From Nocardia grenadensis NBRC 108939 (GTDB lineage: Bacteria > Actinomycetota > Actinomycetes > Mycobacteriales > Mycobacteriaceae): a stretch of 64,000 nt of DNA. The notes beneath the pieces are model-generated. The model had not been told where the DNA came from. It made no database searches and saw only the letters and a program-made list of their open reading frames with translations. Positions 9,145-17,698 of this stretch are shown here, one piece after another. A program made the translations under genes and the position numbers. How positions within the stretch are numbered: position 1 is the first letter of the stretch; every line of letters starts with the position of its first letter. The stretch covers positions 62,001 to 126,000 of the forward strand of contig NZ_BDCJ01000002.1 of assembly GCF_001613445.1 (NCBI RefSeq). The letters run 5' to 3'.

Positions 9145-10839
9145 TTGCGAGTCCTGCTGGTCGCGAGCGCTTTCAACAGCCTGACACAGCGTGTGCACAC
9201 GGAACTGCGTTATCGCGGGCACGAGGTCACGGTCGAATTGGCGCTCGGCGACGATCTGCTGCGAGCCCGGGTGGCGGCGTTCCGGCCCGATCTCATCGTG
9301 GCGCCGATGCTGACCACCGCTGTCCCGGAGGACATCTGGACCGAGCACACCGTGCTGATCGTGCATCCCGGTCCCAAGGGCGATCGCGGCCCCTCCTCGC
9401 TCGACTGGGCGATCAGCGAGGGCGCGTCCGAATGGGGTGTCACGGTGCTCCAGGCGGTCGAGGAGATGGACGCAGGGCCGATCTGGGCCTCGGTGTCCTT
9501 CCCGGTACCCGCGTGCGGGAAGAGCGAGCTGTACCGCAACGAGATGTCGGATGCCGCCGTCACCGCGGTGCTGCTGGCAGTCGAACGTTTCGGTACCGGG
9601 GATTTCGTGCCCGAGCCGCTGGACTACGACCGGCCCGATGTCCGGGGCCGGTTGCGGCCCTACCACTCCCAGCAGTACCGCCGGATCGACTGGACGACCG
9701 ACAGCACCGCCGATGTACTGCGCAAACTCCGCGCGGCCGATTCGCAGCCCGGTGTGCTCGACGAGCTCTACGGTCGTGAGTACTTCGTGCACGGTGGCCA
9801 CAACGAGGACCGGCTGCGTGGTGAGCCGGGCGCGGTGATCGCGACCCGCGACGGTGCGATCTGCCGGGCCACCGTCGACGGTGCGGTCTGGTTGCCGCAG
9901 TTGCGGCGCCGCCGGATACCGGGCGGCCCGGCGACATTCAAACGACCCGCGGTGGCCGCGCTCGGCGCGGACCTGCCCCCCGCCACCCCGGAGGTGCCGG
10001 TGTCGGCGGCCGCTGCGGCCGTCCGCGATACCTGGTCCGAGGTGCGTTACCGCGAGGAAGGGTCGGTGGGCTACCTCGAATTCGGCTACGCGGGCGGGGC
10101 GATGAGCACCGCGCAGTGCCGCCGGTTGCTCGCCGCCTACCGGGAGGCCTGCGCGCGGCCGACCCGGGCACTGGTCTTCGGTCCGGCCCGGGACTTCTTC
10201 TCCAACGGTATCCACCTGCACGTCATCGAATCGGCGGCGGATCCGGCCCGGGAGTCCTGGCACAACATCAACGCCATGAACGATCTCGTGGAGGCGATCC
10301 TCACCACCACCGACAAACTCGTCATCTCGACGCTGCCCGGTAACGCGGCCGCGGGTGGGGTGATGCTGGCGCTGGCCGCCGACGAAGTATGGGCCCGCGA
10401 GGCCGCGGTACTCAATCCGCACTACCGCCTGATGGGCCTGTACGGCTCGGAGTACTGGACCTACTCGCTGCCGCGGCGCGTCGGCGCGGCCGGGGCCGCC
10501 CGGCTCACCCGGGAGACCCTGCCGGTGGGCGCGAAAGCGGCCGTGGACCTCGGACTGGTGGACCGGGTGGGTTCCGGGGACACCGCCGAGTTCGCCGACT
10601 GGGTGCGCCGGGAAGCGGAGGCGCTGGCCGATTCGCCCGAGCTGGAGAATCGGCTGACCGCCAAGAAGCAGCTGCGGGAGGCCGACGAGGCCGCCAAACC
10701 GCTGGCGGAGTATCGCGCCGAGGAACTGGCGCAGATGCGCCGGAACTTCTTCGAGGAGGGCGAGCCCTACCACGAACTGCGGCAGAACTTCGTGTACAAT
10801 GTGGTGCCGCCTAACACTCCTGCCTACCTGCGGAGCTGA
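9145..10839 (+). CDS. hypX: HypX/HoxX-type formyl-THF hydrolase/decarbonylase-like protein
   Basis: Two-domain protein of 564 residues. Residues 1 to about 270 form a formyltransferase-like domain with LIVHPGPKGDRGPSSLDWAI, the HypX signature around the formyl-folate site. Residues from about 285 form an enoyl-CoA hydratase-like domain (ARDFFSNGIHLHVIES; LPGNAAAGGVMLALAADEVW). HypX makes the CO ligand of [NiFe]-hydrogenases in air from N10-formyl-tetrahydrofolate. The TTG start at 9145 is supported by GGAGGAG 6 bases upstream. No other hydrogenase or hyp gene is near, so the gene is solitary here. It may serve a hydrogenase encoded elsewhere or have another role. Confidence 0.85.
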   Translation: MRVLLVASAFNSLTQRVHTELRYRGHEVTVELALGDDLLRARVAAFRPDLIVAPMLTTAVPEDIWTEHTVLIVHPGPKGDRGPSSLDWAISEGASEWGVTVLQAVEEMDAGPIWASVSFPVPACGKSELYRNEMSDAAVTAVLLAVERFGTGDFVPEPLDYDRPDVRGRLRPYHSQQYRRIDWTTDSTADVLRKLRAADSQPGVLDELYGREYFVHGGHNEDRLRGEPGAVIATRDGAICRATVDGAVWLPQLRRRRIPGGPATFKRPAVAALGADLPPATPEVPVSAAAAAVRDTWSEVRYREEGSVGYLEFGYAGGAMSTAQCRRLLAAYREACARPTRALVFGPARDFFSNGIHLHVIESAADPARESWHNINAMNDLVEAILTTTDKLVISTLPGNAAAGGVMLALAADEVWAREAAVLNPHYRLMGLYGSEYWTYSLPRRVGAAGAARLTRETLPVGAKAAVDLGLVDRVGSGDTAEFADWVRREAEALADSPELENRLTAKKQLREADEAAKPLAEYRAEELAQMRRNFFEEGEPYHELRQNFVYNVVPPNTPAYLRS

Positions 10840-10916
10840 TCCGGATATTTCGGCCTTAGCTCAGTTGTGACATCAAGTGGCGGATGTACACCCCCGTAGG
10901 GTGAAATTTTTATTCT

Positions 10917-10937
10917 GCAGACCCCCTCGGGGTCTGC
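10917..10937 (+). terminator. Small GC-rich hairpin between hypX and the MHYT gene
   Basis: A perfect 9-bp stem (10917-10925 with 10929-10937) with a three-base loop lies 77 bases beyond the hypX stop. It has no downstream T run, so it may be a terminator or a structured leader of the next gene. Confidence 0.4.
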
Positions 10938-10994
10938 CGAACTACTGTCCAGGTGGCCGCAGTTCGGAAATCGACTAATACAACGGAGTTACAC

Positions 10995-11828
10995 GTGCAG
11001 CTCGAGCACTTCAGCAATGGGTGGGTGACGCCTGTCCTCGCCTATTTCATGTCGTTCATCGGGTCGGTGCTCGGTCTCCGGTGCGCGGTCCGCGCGCGAT
11101 CCTCGGAACAGGCCGGCGGCTGGCTGGTCGCCGCCGCCATCGCGCTCGGCGGCGCGGGTATCTGGGTCATGCACTTCACCGCCATGCTCGGTTTCTCCAT
11201 CGGCGGGATGACCATCCGCTACGACATGCCGATGACGCTGCTCAGCGCCGGGATCGCCATCGTGGTCGTCCTGATCGGACTGGCGATCGTGGTGCGCGGG
11301 CACCGGGAGGTGATCGCCCTGCCGCTGGGCGGAGCGATCACCGGAATCGGGGTCGTGGGGATGCACTACCTCGGCATGGCCGCGATGAACTCCGGTGCGG
11401 AGATGGAATACAGCACCGGACTGGTCCTGCTGTCGATCCTGATCGCGGTGGTCGCCGCGACCGCCGCGCTGTGGTTCATGCTGCACGTGAAGGGCTGGGG
11501 CAACACCATCGGTGCGGCACTGATCATGGGTGTCGCGGTATGTGGCATGCACTACACCGGTATGGCCGCCATGAGCGCCCACCACGGTGACCACACCGCG
11601 GTGCCGGAGGGTGTCGCGCCGGTGGAGTTGCTCACTCCGCTGCTCACCACCGTCGCGCTGGTGGTGGTGGGCCTCGTCGTCCTGGTCGGCGTGGCCGAGC
11701 TCGAGGTCCGGTCGACGACCGCAGCGAAATCGGAGTACGAATCCGACGAGGTCGTGACCCTCACTACCGATCCCGCGACCCTCGCGGTGAGCGGCCGGGA
11801 GTGGCCGCGGATGCCGGTGGACCGCTAG
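10995..11828 (+). CDS. MHYT-domain integral membrane sensor
   Basis: Membrane protein of 277 residues with about seven hydrophobic helices. Three repeats of the MHYT signature are visible as MHFTAMLGF, MHYLGMAAM and MHYTGMAAMSAH, whose His and Met residues are thought to bind a metal such as copper and sense O2, CO or NO. There is no GGDEF, EAL or kinase domain, so any output must go through a partner. The short C-terminal tail is acidic. The GTG at 10995 was chosen for the ACGGAG site 7 bases upstream; an earlier ATG at 10953 lacks one. Similar stand-alone MHYT proteins are widespread in Nocardia-like genomes. Confidence 0.88.
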   Translation: MQLEHFSNGWVTPVLAYFMSFIGSVLGLRCAVRARSSEQAGGWLVAAAIALGGAGIWVMHFTAMLGFSIGGMTIRYDMPMTLLSAGIAIVVVLIGLAIVVRGHREVIALPLGGAITGIGVVGMHYLGMAAMNSGAEMEYSTGLVLLSILIAVVAATAALWFMLHVKGWGNTIGAALIMGVAVCGMHYTGMAAMSAHHGDHTAVPEGVAPVELLTPLLTTVALVVVGLVVLVGVAELEVRSTTAAKSEYESDEVVTLTTDPATLAVSGREWPRMPVDR

Positions 11829-11870
11829 TCTGCCGCCTGTCGCAGTGGTGCCATCGAGGTGGGGCCTCGG

Positions 11871-11899
11871 TTGTCGCCCGCGGCTGCGCGGCCTACTCT
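11871..11899 (+). promoter_or_regulatory. Candidate promoter of the 33-codon gene
   Basis: TTGTCG (11871-11876) and TACTCT (11894-11899) are separated by 17 bases, a fair match to the actinobacterial housekeeping pattern (TTGnCn, TAnnnT). It lies 39 bases before the small gene's ATG. Confidence 0.45.
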
Positions 11900-11938
11900 G
11901 GGCCGCCGTATCTGCAAGCCGAAGTGAGGATTGTTCGA

Positions 11939-12040
11939 ATGGGTAGTACCGTGCTCGATATCTTCGCGTTGATCATCACGCGAATCGGGGATTTCTGGAA
12001 CTGGGCGTCCACCGGCTCGGCGGGTTTTCCGCCGCTGTGA
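11939..12040 (+). CDS. Small hydrophobic/amphipathic peptide, 33 residues
   Basis: A short gene supported by context rather than homology. It has a candidate promoter, a GAGGA ribosome site 9 bases before the ATG, 33 codons and a 15-bp terminator stem 20 bases after the stop. The product begins MGSTVLDIFALIITRIGDFW and then NWASTGSAGFPPL. Residues 4-22 would form a hydrophobic, partly amphipathic helix with aromatic residues at its end, a pattern seen in small membrane-active or envelope peptides. No cleavable signal is needed or evident. It is not a recognised family; similarity in size to corynebacterial mini-porins or modulin-type peptides is only an analogy. Confidence 0.6.
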   Translation: MGSTVLDIFALIITRIGDFWNWASTGSAGFPPL

Positions 12041-12060
12041 CCCGGTAACGATTGCCGATA

Positions 12061-12093
12061 CGGAGCCCGGACGCAGTGTGCGTCCGGGCTCCG
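12061..12093 (+). terminator. Strong terminator of the small gene
   Basis: A perfect 15-bp stem (12061-12075 with 12079-12093) with a GTG loop, followed by CTGCGTT. It is one of the longest perfect hairpins in the window and would also stop minus-strand transcription from the channel gene downstream. Confidence 0.8.
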
Positions 12094-12392
12094 CTGCGTT
12101 CGGCGGGTCTGTCGGAGGACCGCCGGAGCGGTCCGCCGGCTCGGGCCGGTAGCGGGGCGTTCTGGAGCCGGCCGACACCGGGCCGGTTTCGTGCCGCTGT
12201 CGGCGATGATCACCTGCCACAGCTGCTCGTCCCCGGTGCAGCGGCGCGGCACCGACCGGGTGACGACCACTGCGCCCCGGCCGCGTGGTTGACCGATGGC
12301 CGCTCGGTGGCCGCCCGGGCTGTCTCGTCGTCGACCGGACCGGCGGCCACGGGCGCGGCCGCCGGGCGCGGTGATGTCGATGACGGGCGGGA
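12094..12392. other. Gap with no recognised gene
   Basis: This 299-base stretch lies between the terminator and the 3' end of the channel gene. It holds a second, weaker hairpin (12117-12134, 7-bp stem) and open frames on both strands without a ribosome site or a recognisable product. Confidence 0.4.
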
Positions 12393-14288
12393 TCAGTCCT
12401 CGGCGACCACGATCACGCTGTCCAGCGGCGACAGAATGATCGGGGCGTCCTTGGGTGGGTTGAGGGTGACACCGTAGGCCGGTGGCCGGCCGCCGTGCCG
12501 GTGGAGCCGGTAACCGATTGCCGCCTCGCCGCGCGACCGCGCCGCATGGACGATGGTGGCGAAGTTGATCTCCATATCGGTGCTCACGTAGTCCGGGGCG
12601 GGTTTGAGGTAGATCTCGGATCCGCTGGGATCGAACAGGTCGGTGAATACCGCGTGCAGGTGTCGGTTCTCGGCGAGCTGGGTCAGCAGCAGACTGATCA
12701 GCTTACTGCTGACGATGAAGTCGTCGGCTCTGGTGACCTGCGCGATCTCCCGGTTGGCATCGTCGTTCATCTCGGTGACGATCGAGTACGGGTCGCCGAG
12801 CCGGACTTCGATGTCACGCAGGTGCAACAGGGTCACCAGGGTGCGGTCGTCGGCGGGATCCTCGTCGAGCATATCGTCGGTGAGCACGATGACGTGTTGG
12901 TAGCTGCCCGGATTCAGCGCCTCCAGCGAGCGCCGGCTGGTCGGTTCGCAGGGCCGGTAGCCGACGGTCAGGTTGGTCCGCGGACTGCCGGTGATATCCC
13001 CGGGCGGGGGATGTGGGGCGGCGATGTCGAGCACCGACCCGGGGGCGACGTACTCGTCGAGCAGGCCGAGAATGCGGGGGCCGCGCGAGTTCCACCCGAC
13101 CAGCAGGGTCCGGTCGGGGGCGGGGTCGGCGGCGTCCTCCGGGACCTTTACCAGGGCCTCGGTAACCACCGGCACCGCCTCGGTCGCCAATTCCACGAGA
13201 AGATCGTCCTCGGCGATCACGATGATCTGGTCGTCCTGGGCGATGACGGTGTCCATGGGCGGATTCACCGCCACCGTCCCGTCGCCCCGGCGCAGTCCCA
13301 CCGGGCAGCTGGTGTTGTAGGCACTCAGCGCCTCACCATAGGTCCGGCCGGCCAGGGTGGGCTCCGCCCGCAGGTAGAGCCCGTTGCCGGCGAAGTCCAG
13401 CAGGTCCGTGCACACCGTGGACAGGCCCGACTGGCGGTGCGACTGAACCACGATCCGCACCGTGATGTCCTCGGCATCGATGACCAGAGTGTCCGGGTCG
13501 GTGGCCAACCGGGCCGCGGCCACATCCTCCGACTGGCGCACCGCGGTGACGATATGCGGCCGCCGGGCCGGCCACGATCGGTTGTTCAGCAGCAGTAGGG
13601 CTTTGATCACATCGATATCGGCATCGTCACCCGGTCGCGGCAGCACGATGATGGACTTGGCGGTATCCAGGCTGACCAGTTCCAGATCGCTGCGTTTGAG
13701 GGGGCTGCCGGAGCGGCAGGTCACCCGTGTCCGCCCGGTGTTGCCGACCCGGGCCCGGATCTGGTCCTCCATATCGACCTTGTCCCGATCGGCCAGGACC
13801 ACCACGCTCGAGCGCCGAATGCGCTGGTTCGCGGCGGCCAGCTCGGATACCACGGTGAAAACCTGCTCCGACCAGCCCAATACGACCGTGTGCCCGGACT
13901 CGATCAGCGGGGCCCGGCCCTTGCGCAGTTCCGCGATCCGATATTCCATCCCGGTCACGAGCACACCGATCAACGAACTGACAATGAAGATCCCGCCGAG
14001 CGTCACCACCAGCATCAACACCAGAAACGGCACGCTGAACACGGTCGCGTCGTCGCTGCCCATGGTCCCGGGATCGAGCGTGCGCAGCAAACTCATCCAC
14101 GCCACACCGATCCAGCCGCCCTTGACTCCCGCGACATCGTCCGGTGCCAGTAGGGCGGCCAGCGCCGTGGTCACCGCGATCAGTACCGCAGACGCCAGAC
14201 CGAGCCAGCCGATCAATGCCGGAGTCCCACGATCCATCGTCCGGTCGAACCAGAATCGCACCCGGTCACGCACTCTGATCCTGGCCAC
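12393..14288 (-). CDS. CASTOR/POLLUX-like ion channel with RCK/TrkA-N domains
   Basis: Membrane protein of 631 residues resembling bacterial relatives of the plant CASTOR/POLLUX channels. Near the N-terminus are two hydrophobic helices (from WLGLASAVLIAVTTALAALL, and FLVLMLVVTLGGIFIVSSLI) around a pore-like loop that includes RTLDPGTMGSD. A first nucleotide-binding (RCK-type) domain begins GHTVVLGWSEQVFTVVSEL, and a second begins near DRTLLVGWNSRGPRILGLL. The start GTG at 14288 follows AGGGG with 5-base spacing; an in-frame ATG at 14375 gives an implausible Cys-rich leader. The protein probably conducts cations under ligand control of the cytosolic gating ring. Ion selectivity cannot be read from the sequence. 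Confidence 0.85.
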   Translation of the reverse strand: MARIRVRDRVRFWFDRTMDRGTPALIGWLGLASAVLIAVTTALAALLAPDDVAGVKGGWIGVAWMSLLRTLDPGTMGSDDATVFSVPFLVLMLVVTLGGIFIVSSLIGVLVTGMEYRIAELRKGRAPLIESGHTVVLGWSEQVFTVVSELAAANQRIRRSSVVVLADRDKVDMEDQIRARVGNTGRTRVTCRSGSPLKRSDLELVSLDTAKSIIVLPRPGDDADIDVIKALLLLNNRSWPARRPHIVTAVRQSEDVAAARLATDPDTLVIDAEDITVRIVVQSHRQSGLSTVCTDLLDFAGNGLYLRAEPTLAGRTYGEALSAYNTSCPVGLRRGDGTVAVNPPMDTVIAQDDQIIVIAEDDLLVELATEAVPVVTEALVKVPEDAADPAPDRTLLVGWNSRGPRILGLLDEYVAPGSVLDIAAPHPPPGDITGSPRTNLTVGYRPCEPTSRRSLEALNPGSYQHVIVLTDDMLDEDPADDRTLVTLLHLRDIEVRLGDPYSIVTEMNDDANREIAQVTRADDFIVSSKLISLLLTQLAENRHLHAVFTDLFDPSGSEIYLKPAPDYVSTDMEINFATIVHAARSRGEAAIGYRLHRHGGRPPAYGVTLNPPKDAPIILSPLDSVIVVAED

Positions 14289-14449
14289 ACTCACCCCTAC
14301 ACATTCACACCCACAGCAACTCGTCGTTGAAGAACGTAGCTGCCCGTCGCGAATCATGCACAACCGAAGCAACATTCACGCTCCGATCGACCGCGCCGAT
14401 AGTAACGGTCGTCGCCTCGGTGTCGGCGGTATCGCCCGAACGCGGGTGA

Positions 14450-14757
14450 TCGGCGTGCACCCTGCCCACAGTGGAGCGGCCGGTCCGGGTCGCGGAGTTC
14501 GACCGGTCCTTCGGCGAGTCCGCGCGCGGCGTCCGCCGGCCGGACCCGGCACGGCTGGAACTGGTGATCGATCCGGCCGCGGAGCCGGTGGCGCGAGATC
14601 TGGCAGGGCGCGAGTCGGGCTGCTGTTCGTTCTTCCGTTTCGACTTCGCCCCCGTGGCACCGGTGTACTGATGGGAGTCCAGGTGCCGGGCGGGTATATC
14701 GATGTGCTCGACGCATTCGCCCTTCGGGTGGACGTCGCGCTCGACGGCCGCCGATGA
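14450..14757 (+). pseudogene. Frameshifted small gene upstream of the MerR regulator
   Basis: Reading on from TGA at 14447, the frame gives SACTLPTVERPVRVAEFD and a Cys pair (GRESGCCSFFRFDF), then stops at 14669-14671. The neighbouring frame continues sensibly from 14656 as GTGVLMGVQVPGGYIDVLDA and ends at 14755-14757, overlapping the MerR start. A single missing G near 14656 would join the halves. The in-frame TGA at 14447 may also cut off the original N-terminus; GTG at 14471 is the only local start. From memory, this short ERPxRxAEFD...ESGCCSFF protein family commonly accompanies metal-type MerR regulators in actinobacteria. It could be a sequencing error at one base rather than a true lesion. 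Confidence 0.6.
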
Positions 14758-15203
14758 CCGGATCGCGCACGAGCGAGCTCGCGGCGGCGGCCGGGTTGAA
14801 CCCGCAGACGCTGCGCTACTACGAGCGCCGCCGGCTGTTGACCCGGCCGGACCGGAGCCCGGGTGGGCACCGGTTGTATGCGGAACAGGCGGTGACGGTG
14901 CTGCGGGTGATCAAGGCTGCCCAGCGGCTGGGATTCACTCTCGACGAGGTCGCCGGCCTGCTGGCCACCACCCGGTCCGCCCGGCACCGGCGCGATACCG
15001 GATTGCGGGCGCGGACCGCAGTGAAACTGGCGGAGGTCGAGGCGAAACTCGCCGAGCTGTCCGCGGTGCGCGACACACTACGGGCCGCGCTGGCCGAAGG
15101 ATGCGCCGACCTGCTCGTATGCAGCGAAACACCGGGCTGCCCGGTGCCCTTCGACACCGGAGCCGTGCCCACCCCCGGCGATCGCGGTGGCGGCAGCCGG
15201 TAA
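14754..15203 (+). CDS. MerR-family metal-type transcriptional regulator
   Basis: Regulator of 149 residues. The N-terminal winged helix reads SELAAAAGLNPQTLRYYERR, then GHRLYAEQAVTVLRVIKAAQ. A dimerisation helix follows. The C-terminus has cysteines in EGCADLLVCSETPGCPVPFD, in the region where MerR, ZntR and CueR bind metals, so a thiophilic metal or redox signal is likely. The ATG overlaps the end of the broken upstream gene by 4 bases (ATGA), showing they were one operon. No divergent metal-transport gene is present in the window, so the current target is unknown. Confidence 0.85.
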   Translation: MTGSRTSELAAAAGLNPQTLRYYERRRLLTRPDRSPGGHRLYAEQAVTVLRVIKAAQRLGFTLDEVAGLLATTRSARHRRDTGLRARTAVKLAEVEAKLAELSAVRDTLRAALAEGCADLLVCSETPGCPVPFDTGAVPTPGDRGGGSR

Positions 15204-15277
15204 TACCGCGGCACGGCAGCGGCGGATGCGGTGGCCCGGTCCGGCGATCGGAGGATGAATCCCTCTCGGGATCGGGT

Positions 15278-15748
15278 TCATCCGACGGTCGACTTCCTGA
15301 TCCTTGATGCCGCCGCGACCCCCGCGACCGCCACGAGCGCGGCAGCCCCGAGGGCGGCGAAGATCAGTGGCAGGTAGGTGAGACGAAGGAAGAGGAAGGT
15401 TTCGTCGACCATTGCGTGGCCGGGGTCGCCGGGGTCGTAGCGGACCGGAACACGGTCACCGAGATCGGTATAGCGCGAGGAGGCCGCCGAGCCGCCGTCG
15501 ACCCGGATCGTTTCGCCGGCCGTGGTGGTGAACTCGATGACGGTGGAGGTGCCGGCCGGCCGGCTGCCCTTGGTGTTGTCGGTGAGTTCCCTACCGAATT
15601 GCACCGCGGTGCCCGTCACGACCTGTGAGTTCGCCAGGAACACTGTGTTGTAACCGATCGGGACCGCCGCGAACAGGATCGCCACAACTCCCATCAACGC
15701 GACGGCGAGCCTGTTGGAGTCGATTCCGGCGGTGAGAGAACGTCGCAC
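15278..15748 (-). CDS. DUF3592-type membrane protein
   Basis: Protein of 156 residues with one hydrophobic helix near residues 14-33 and another near residues 122-146, flanking an extracytoplasmic beta-rich domain (TSTVIEFTTTAGETIRVDGG; GDRVPVRYDPGDPGHAMVD). The VxVRYDPxDP motif is characteristic of DUF3592 proteins, whose function is unknown. It starts with ATG at 15748. It stands alone between the MerR gene and a methyltransferase, with no operon partner. Confidence 0.75.
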   Translation of the reverse strand: MRRSLTAGIDSNRLAVALMGVVAILFAAVPIGYNTVFLANSQVVTGTAVQFGRELTDNTKGSRPAGTSTVIEFTTTAGETIRVDGGSAASSRYTDLGDRVPVRYDPGDPGHAMVDETFLFLRLTYLPLIFAALGAAALVAVAGVAAASRIRKSTVG

Positions 15749-15974
15749 AACAGTCCTTCCTGGAAGCCCGCACAGGCGATTCTAGTAGGAGAACCCGCCG
15801 GAGAGCGGCCGATTACCGAGCCCCTGCTCGGTCCCCGCGGGGCCGGTGCCCCGCACCGCGGCACGATGAGGGAACCGGCCGGGCGCCACCGCGGTCCTCT
15901 CGACGCGCGGCGCGGGCGGCGATTCGGGGGTTTCCCTGATGTGCCGGCACGGGCCGGGCTGGTTTTCTGAATGT

Positions 15975-16619
15975 ATGGCCGGCAACACAGCCCGCGGTGA
16001 ACTGGACCGCGTGGAACAGATCTTCGACCGCATCGCCGACGGATACGACCGCCAGATCGGATGGTCCGAACGAGTACTGCTCGGCGATGCGCGCCGATGG
16101 GCGACCGAACAGGCCCGCGGGACGGTGGTGGAGATCGGCGTGGGCAGCGGGTTGAATCTGCCGCTGTACGGCCCCGGGGTGGAGCGGGTGATCGGGGTGG
16201 ACCTGTCCGAGCGAATGCTCGACCTCGCACGGGCCCGGTCGGCGCCGGTGCCGGTGGAATTGCGGCACGGGGACGCCCAGCAACTGGATCTGCCTGCCGC
16301 ATCGGTGGATACGGTGGTCTCCACCTACACCTTCTGCACGATTCCCGATCCGGGTGCGGCCGCGGCGGCCGCGTGGCGGGTGCTGCGGCCGGGCGGTGCG
16401 TTCGTCGCGGTCGAGCACGGTCCGGCCCGCGCGCGACCGGTGGCGGCGCTGATGCGCCTGGCCGAACCGCTGGCGGTACGGCTCGCGGCGGACCACCTCA
16501 CCCGGGAGCCGGTCGGCTACCTCACCGACGCAGGGTTCACCCTCGAACATTTCGCCCGCACCGGTCGCGGCGGGGTGGTGTTCCGGGTGCTGGCCCGGAA
16601 ACCGGCACAGGCCGGCTGA
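15975..16619 (+). CDS. Class I SAM-dependent methyltransferase
   Basis: Methyltransferase of 214 residues. Motif I is VVEIGVGSGLNLPLY; the acidic end of strand 2 is VIGVDLSERMLDLAR; motif II/III includes GDAQQLDLPAASVDTVVSTY and RVLRPGGAFVAVEHGP. The overall pattern (FDRIADGYDRQIGWSERVLL near the N-terminus) resembles phosphatidylethanolamine or small-molecule methyltransferases of the UbiE-like group. The ATG at 15975 was chosen because MAGNTARGEL leads into that conserved region; an upstream ATG at 15939 adds 12 residues without a ribosome site. Substrate unknown. It is convergent with the next gene. Confidence 0.85.
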   Translation: MAGNTARGELDRVEQIFDRIADGYDRQIGWSERVLLGDARRWATEQARGTVVEIGVGSGLNLPLYGPGVERVIGVDLSERMLDLARARSAPVPVELRHGDAQQLDLPAASVDTVVSTYTFCTIPDPGAAAAAAWRVLRPGGAFVAVEHGPARARPVAALMRLAEPLAVRLAADHLTREPVGYLTDAGFTLEHFARTGRGGVVFRVLARKPAQAG

Positions 16620-16798
16620 TCACGTCAGCGAGCCGGTCGGCTTTCGACGTGAAACCCTGCGCGGGGTGGGTCCGCCCGAAGAACGGGATGCGGATGCGGA
16701 TCCGCGCGCGCAGCATCCGGCCGCACGCGGGTCGGACTCCTGTCGACCGAACCGGTCCACATCCGCCGACGCCGGTGATATCGGTTCGGATAGGTCTT

Positions 16799-17698
16799 CT
16801 ATTCGGAAACTTGTTCCAGCAGGGAATCCAGGCTCGTGAGCAGCCGCTTCCGCAGTAGTCCGGCCCGGTTCGCGATCTCGGCCTGGCGGCGCACATATTC
16901 GGCCCGCCCGGCCGGGGTCTCGATCCGCACCGGCTCGTACCCGTGTTCGCGAAGGTCGTATGGGCTCGCTCGCATATCGAGGGTCCGGGCGTCCAGCGCC
17001 AGCGCGAAACAATCGAGGAGAAGGTCCGAGGCGAGGAGCGGAGTCGCTTTGAAGCCCCACTTGTACAGGTCCATATTGGCGTGCAGGCAACCCGGCTGCT
17101 CGGCGTGGATCTGGTCCTCGCGGTTCAGCTGCCGGTTGTTGCGGGGCGCCGCGGCCGGGGTGAAGAACCGGAACGCGTCGAAATGGGTACAGCGCACCGG
17201 CATCGATTCGACCACCGCGTCGGTACCGGCCGCGCCGAGCCGCAGCGGTACCGAATCGTGGCGGACCTCCCCGGTGCGGTACACCATTGCCCATTCGTGC
17301 AGGCCGAAACAGGACAGTTGCGGGGGCCGGGACGCCGTCGCGCGCAGCAGATCCGCGATATATGTGAGGGTGCCGGCGCGCGACCGCAGGAACTCCGGAT
17401 CGACGGTGACCACCGGACCGGTGTCCGTGCCGGGCTCGTCGATCCGCCGATAGCCGCGCAGGCCGGTGTACTCGGCGGCACCGGCCAGCGCCATCCCGAA
17501 ACCGGGATGCCAGCGGCGCAACTGCGCCGGTTTGTGGCCGTAGTAGGTGAACAGGAAATCGAGCACCGGGTGCTTCGCCCCGGCGGCCCGCGCCCGCAGG
17601 TACGGGCCGGCCAGGGCGTCGAGGCGGTCCCGGTGCGCCCCGGCGCGCGCCCGCCACTCCGTCGCGCCGAGCACCGATCCGACGGCCGCGGCCGTCAT
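16799..17698 (-). CDS. Conserved actinobacterial protein of uncertain function
   Basis: Protein of 299 residues of a conserved actinobacterial family that I recall being labelled '3-methyladenine DNA glycosylase' in databases, without recognisable glycosylase motifs in this sequence. Visible features are FLFTYYGHKPAQLRRWHPGF, LSCFGLHEWAMVYR, a histidine-rich centre (MPVRCTHFDAFRFF) and MDLYKWGFKATPLLASDLLL. These suggest a metal-binding or hydrolase-like fold, but this is inference. It overlaps the stop of the CorC-like gene upstream by 4 bases, so it is the last gene of a three-gene minus-strand operon. Confidence 0.7.
   Translation of the reverse strand: MTAAAVGSVLGATEWRARAGAHRDRLDALAGPYLRARAAGAKHPVLDFLFTYYGHKPAQLRRWHPGFGMALAGAAEYTGLRGYRRIDEPGTDTGPVVTVDPEFLRSRAGTLTYIADLLRATASRPPQLSCFGLHEWAMVYRTGEVRHDSVPLRLGAAGTDAVVESMPVRCTHFDAFRFFTPAAAPRNNRQLNREDQIHAEQPGCLHANMDLYKWGFKATPLLASDLLLDCFALALDARTLDMRASPYDLREHGYEPVRIETPAGRAEYVRRQAEIANRAGLLRKRLLTSLDSLLEQVSE

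Noticed and set aside
11893..12270. 125-codon frame opposite the 33-codon gene
   Set aside because: It runs across the strong terminator stem and has no ribosome site.
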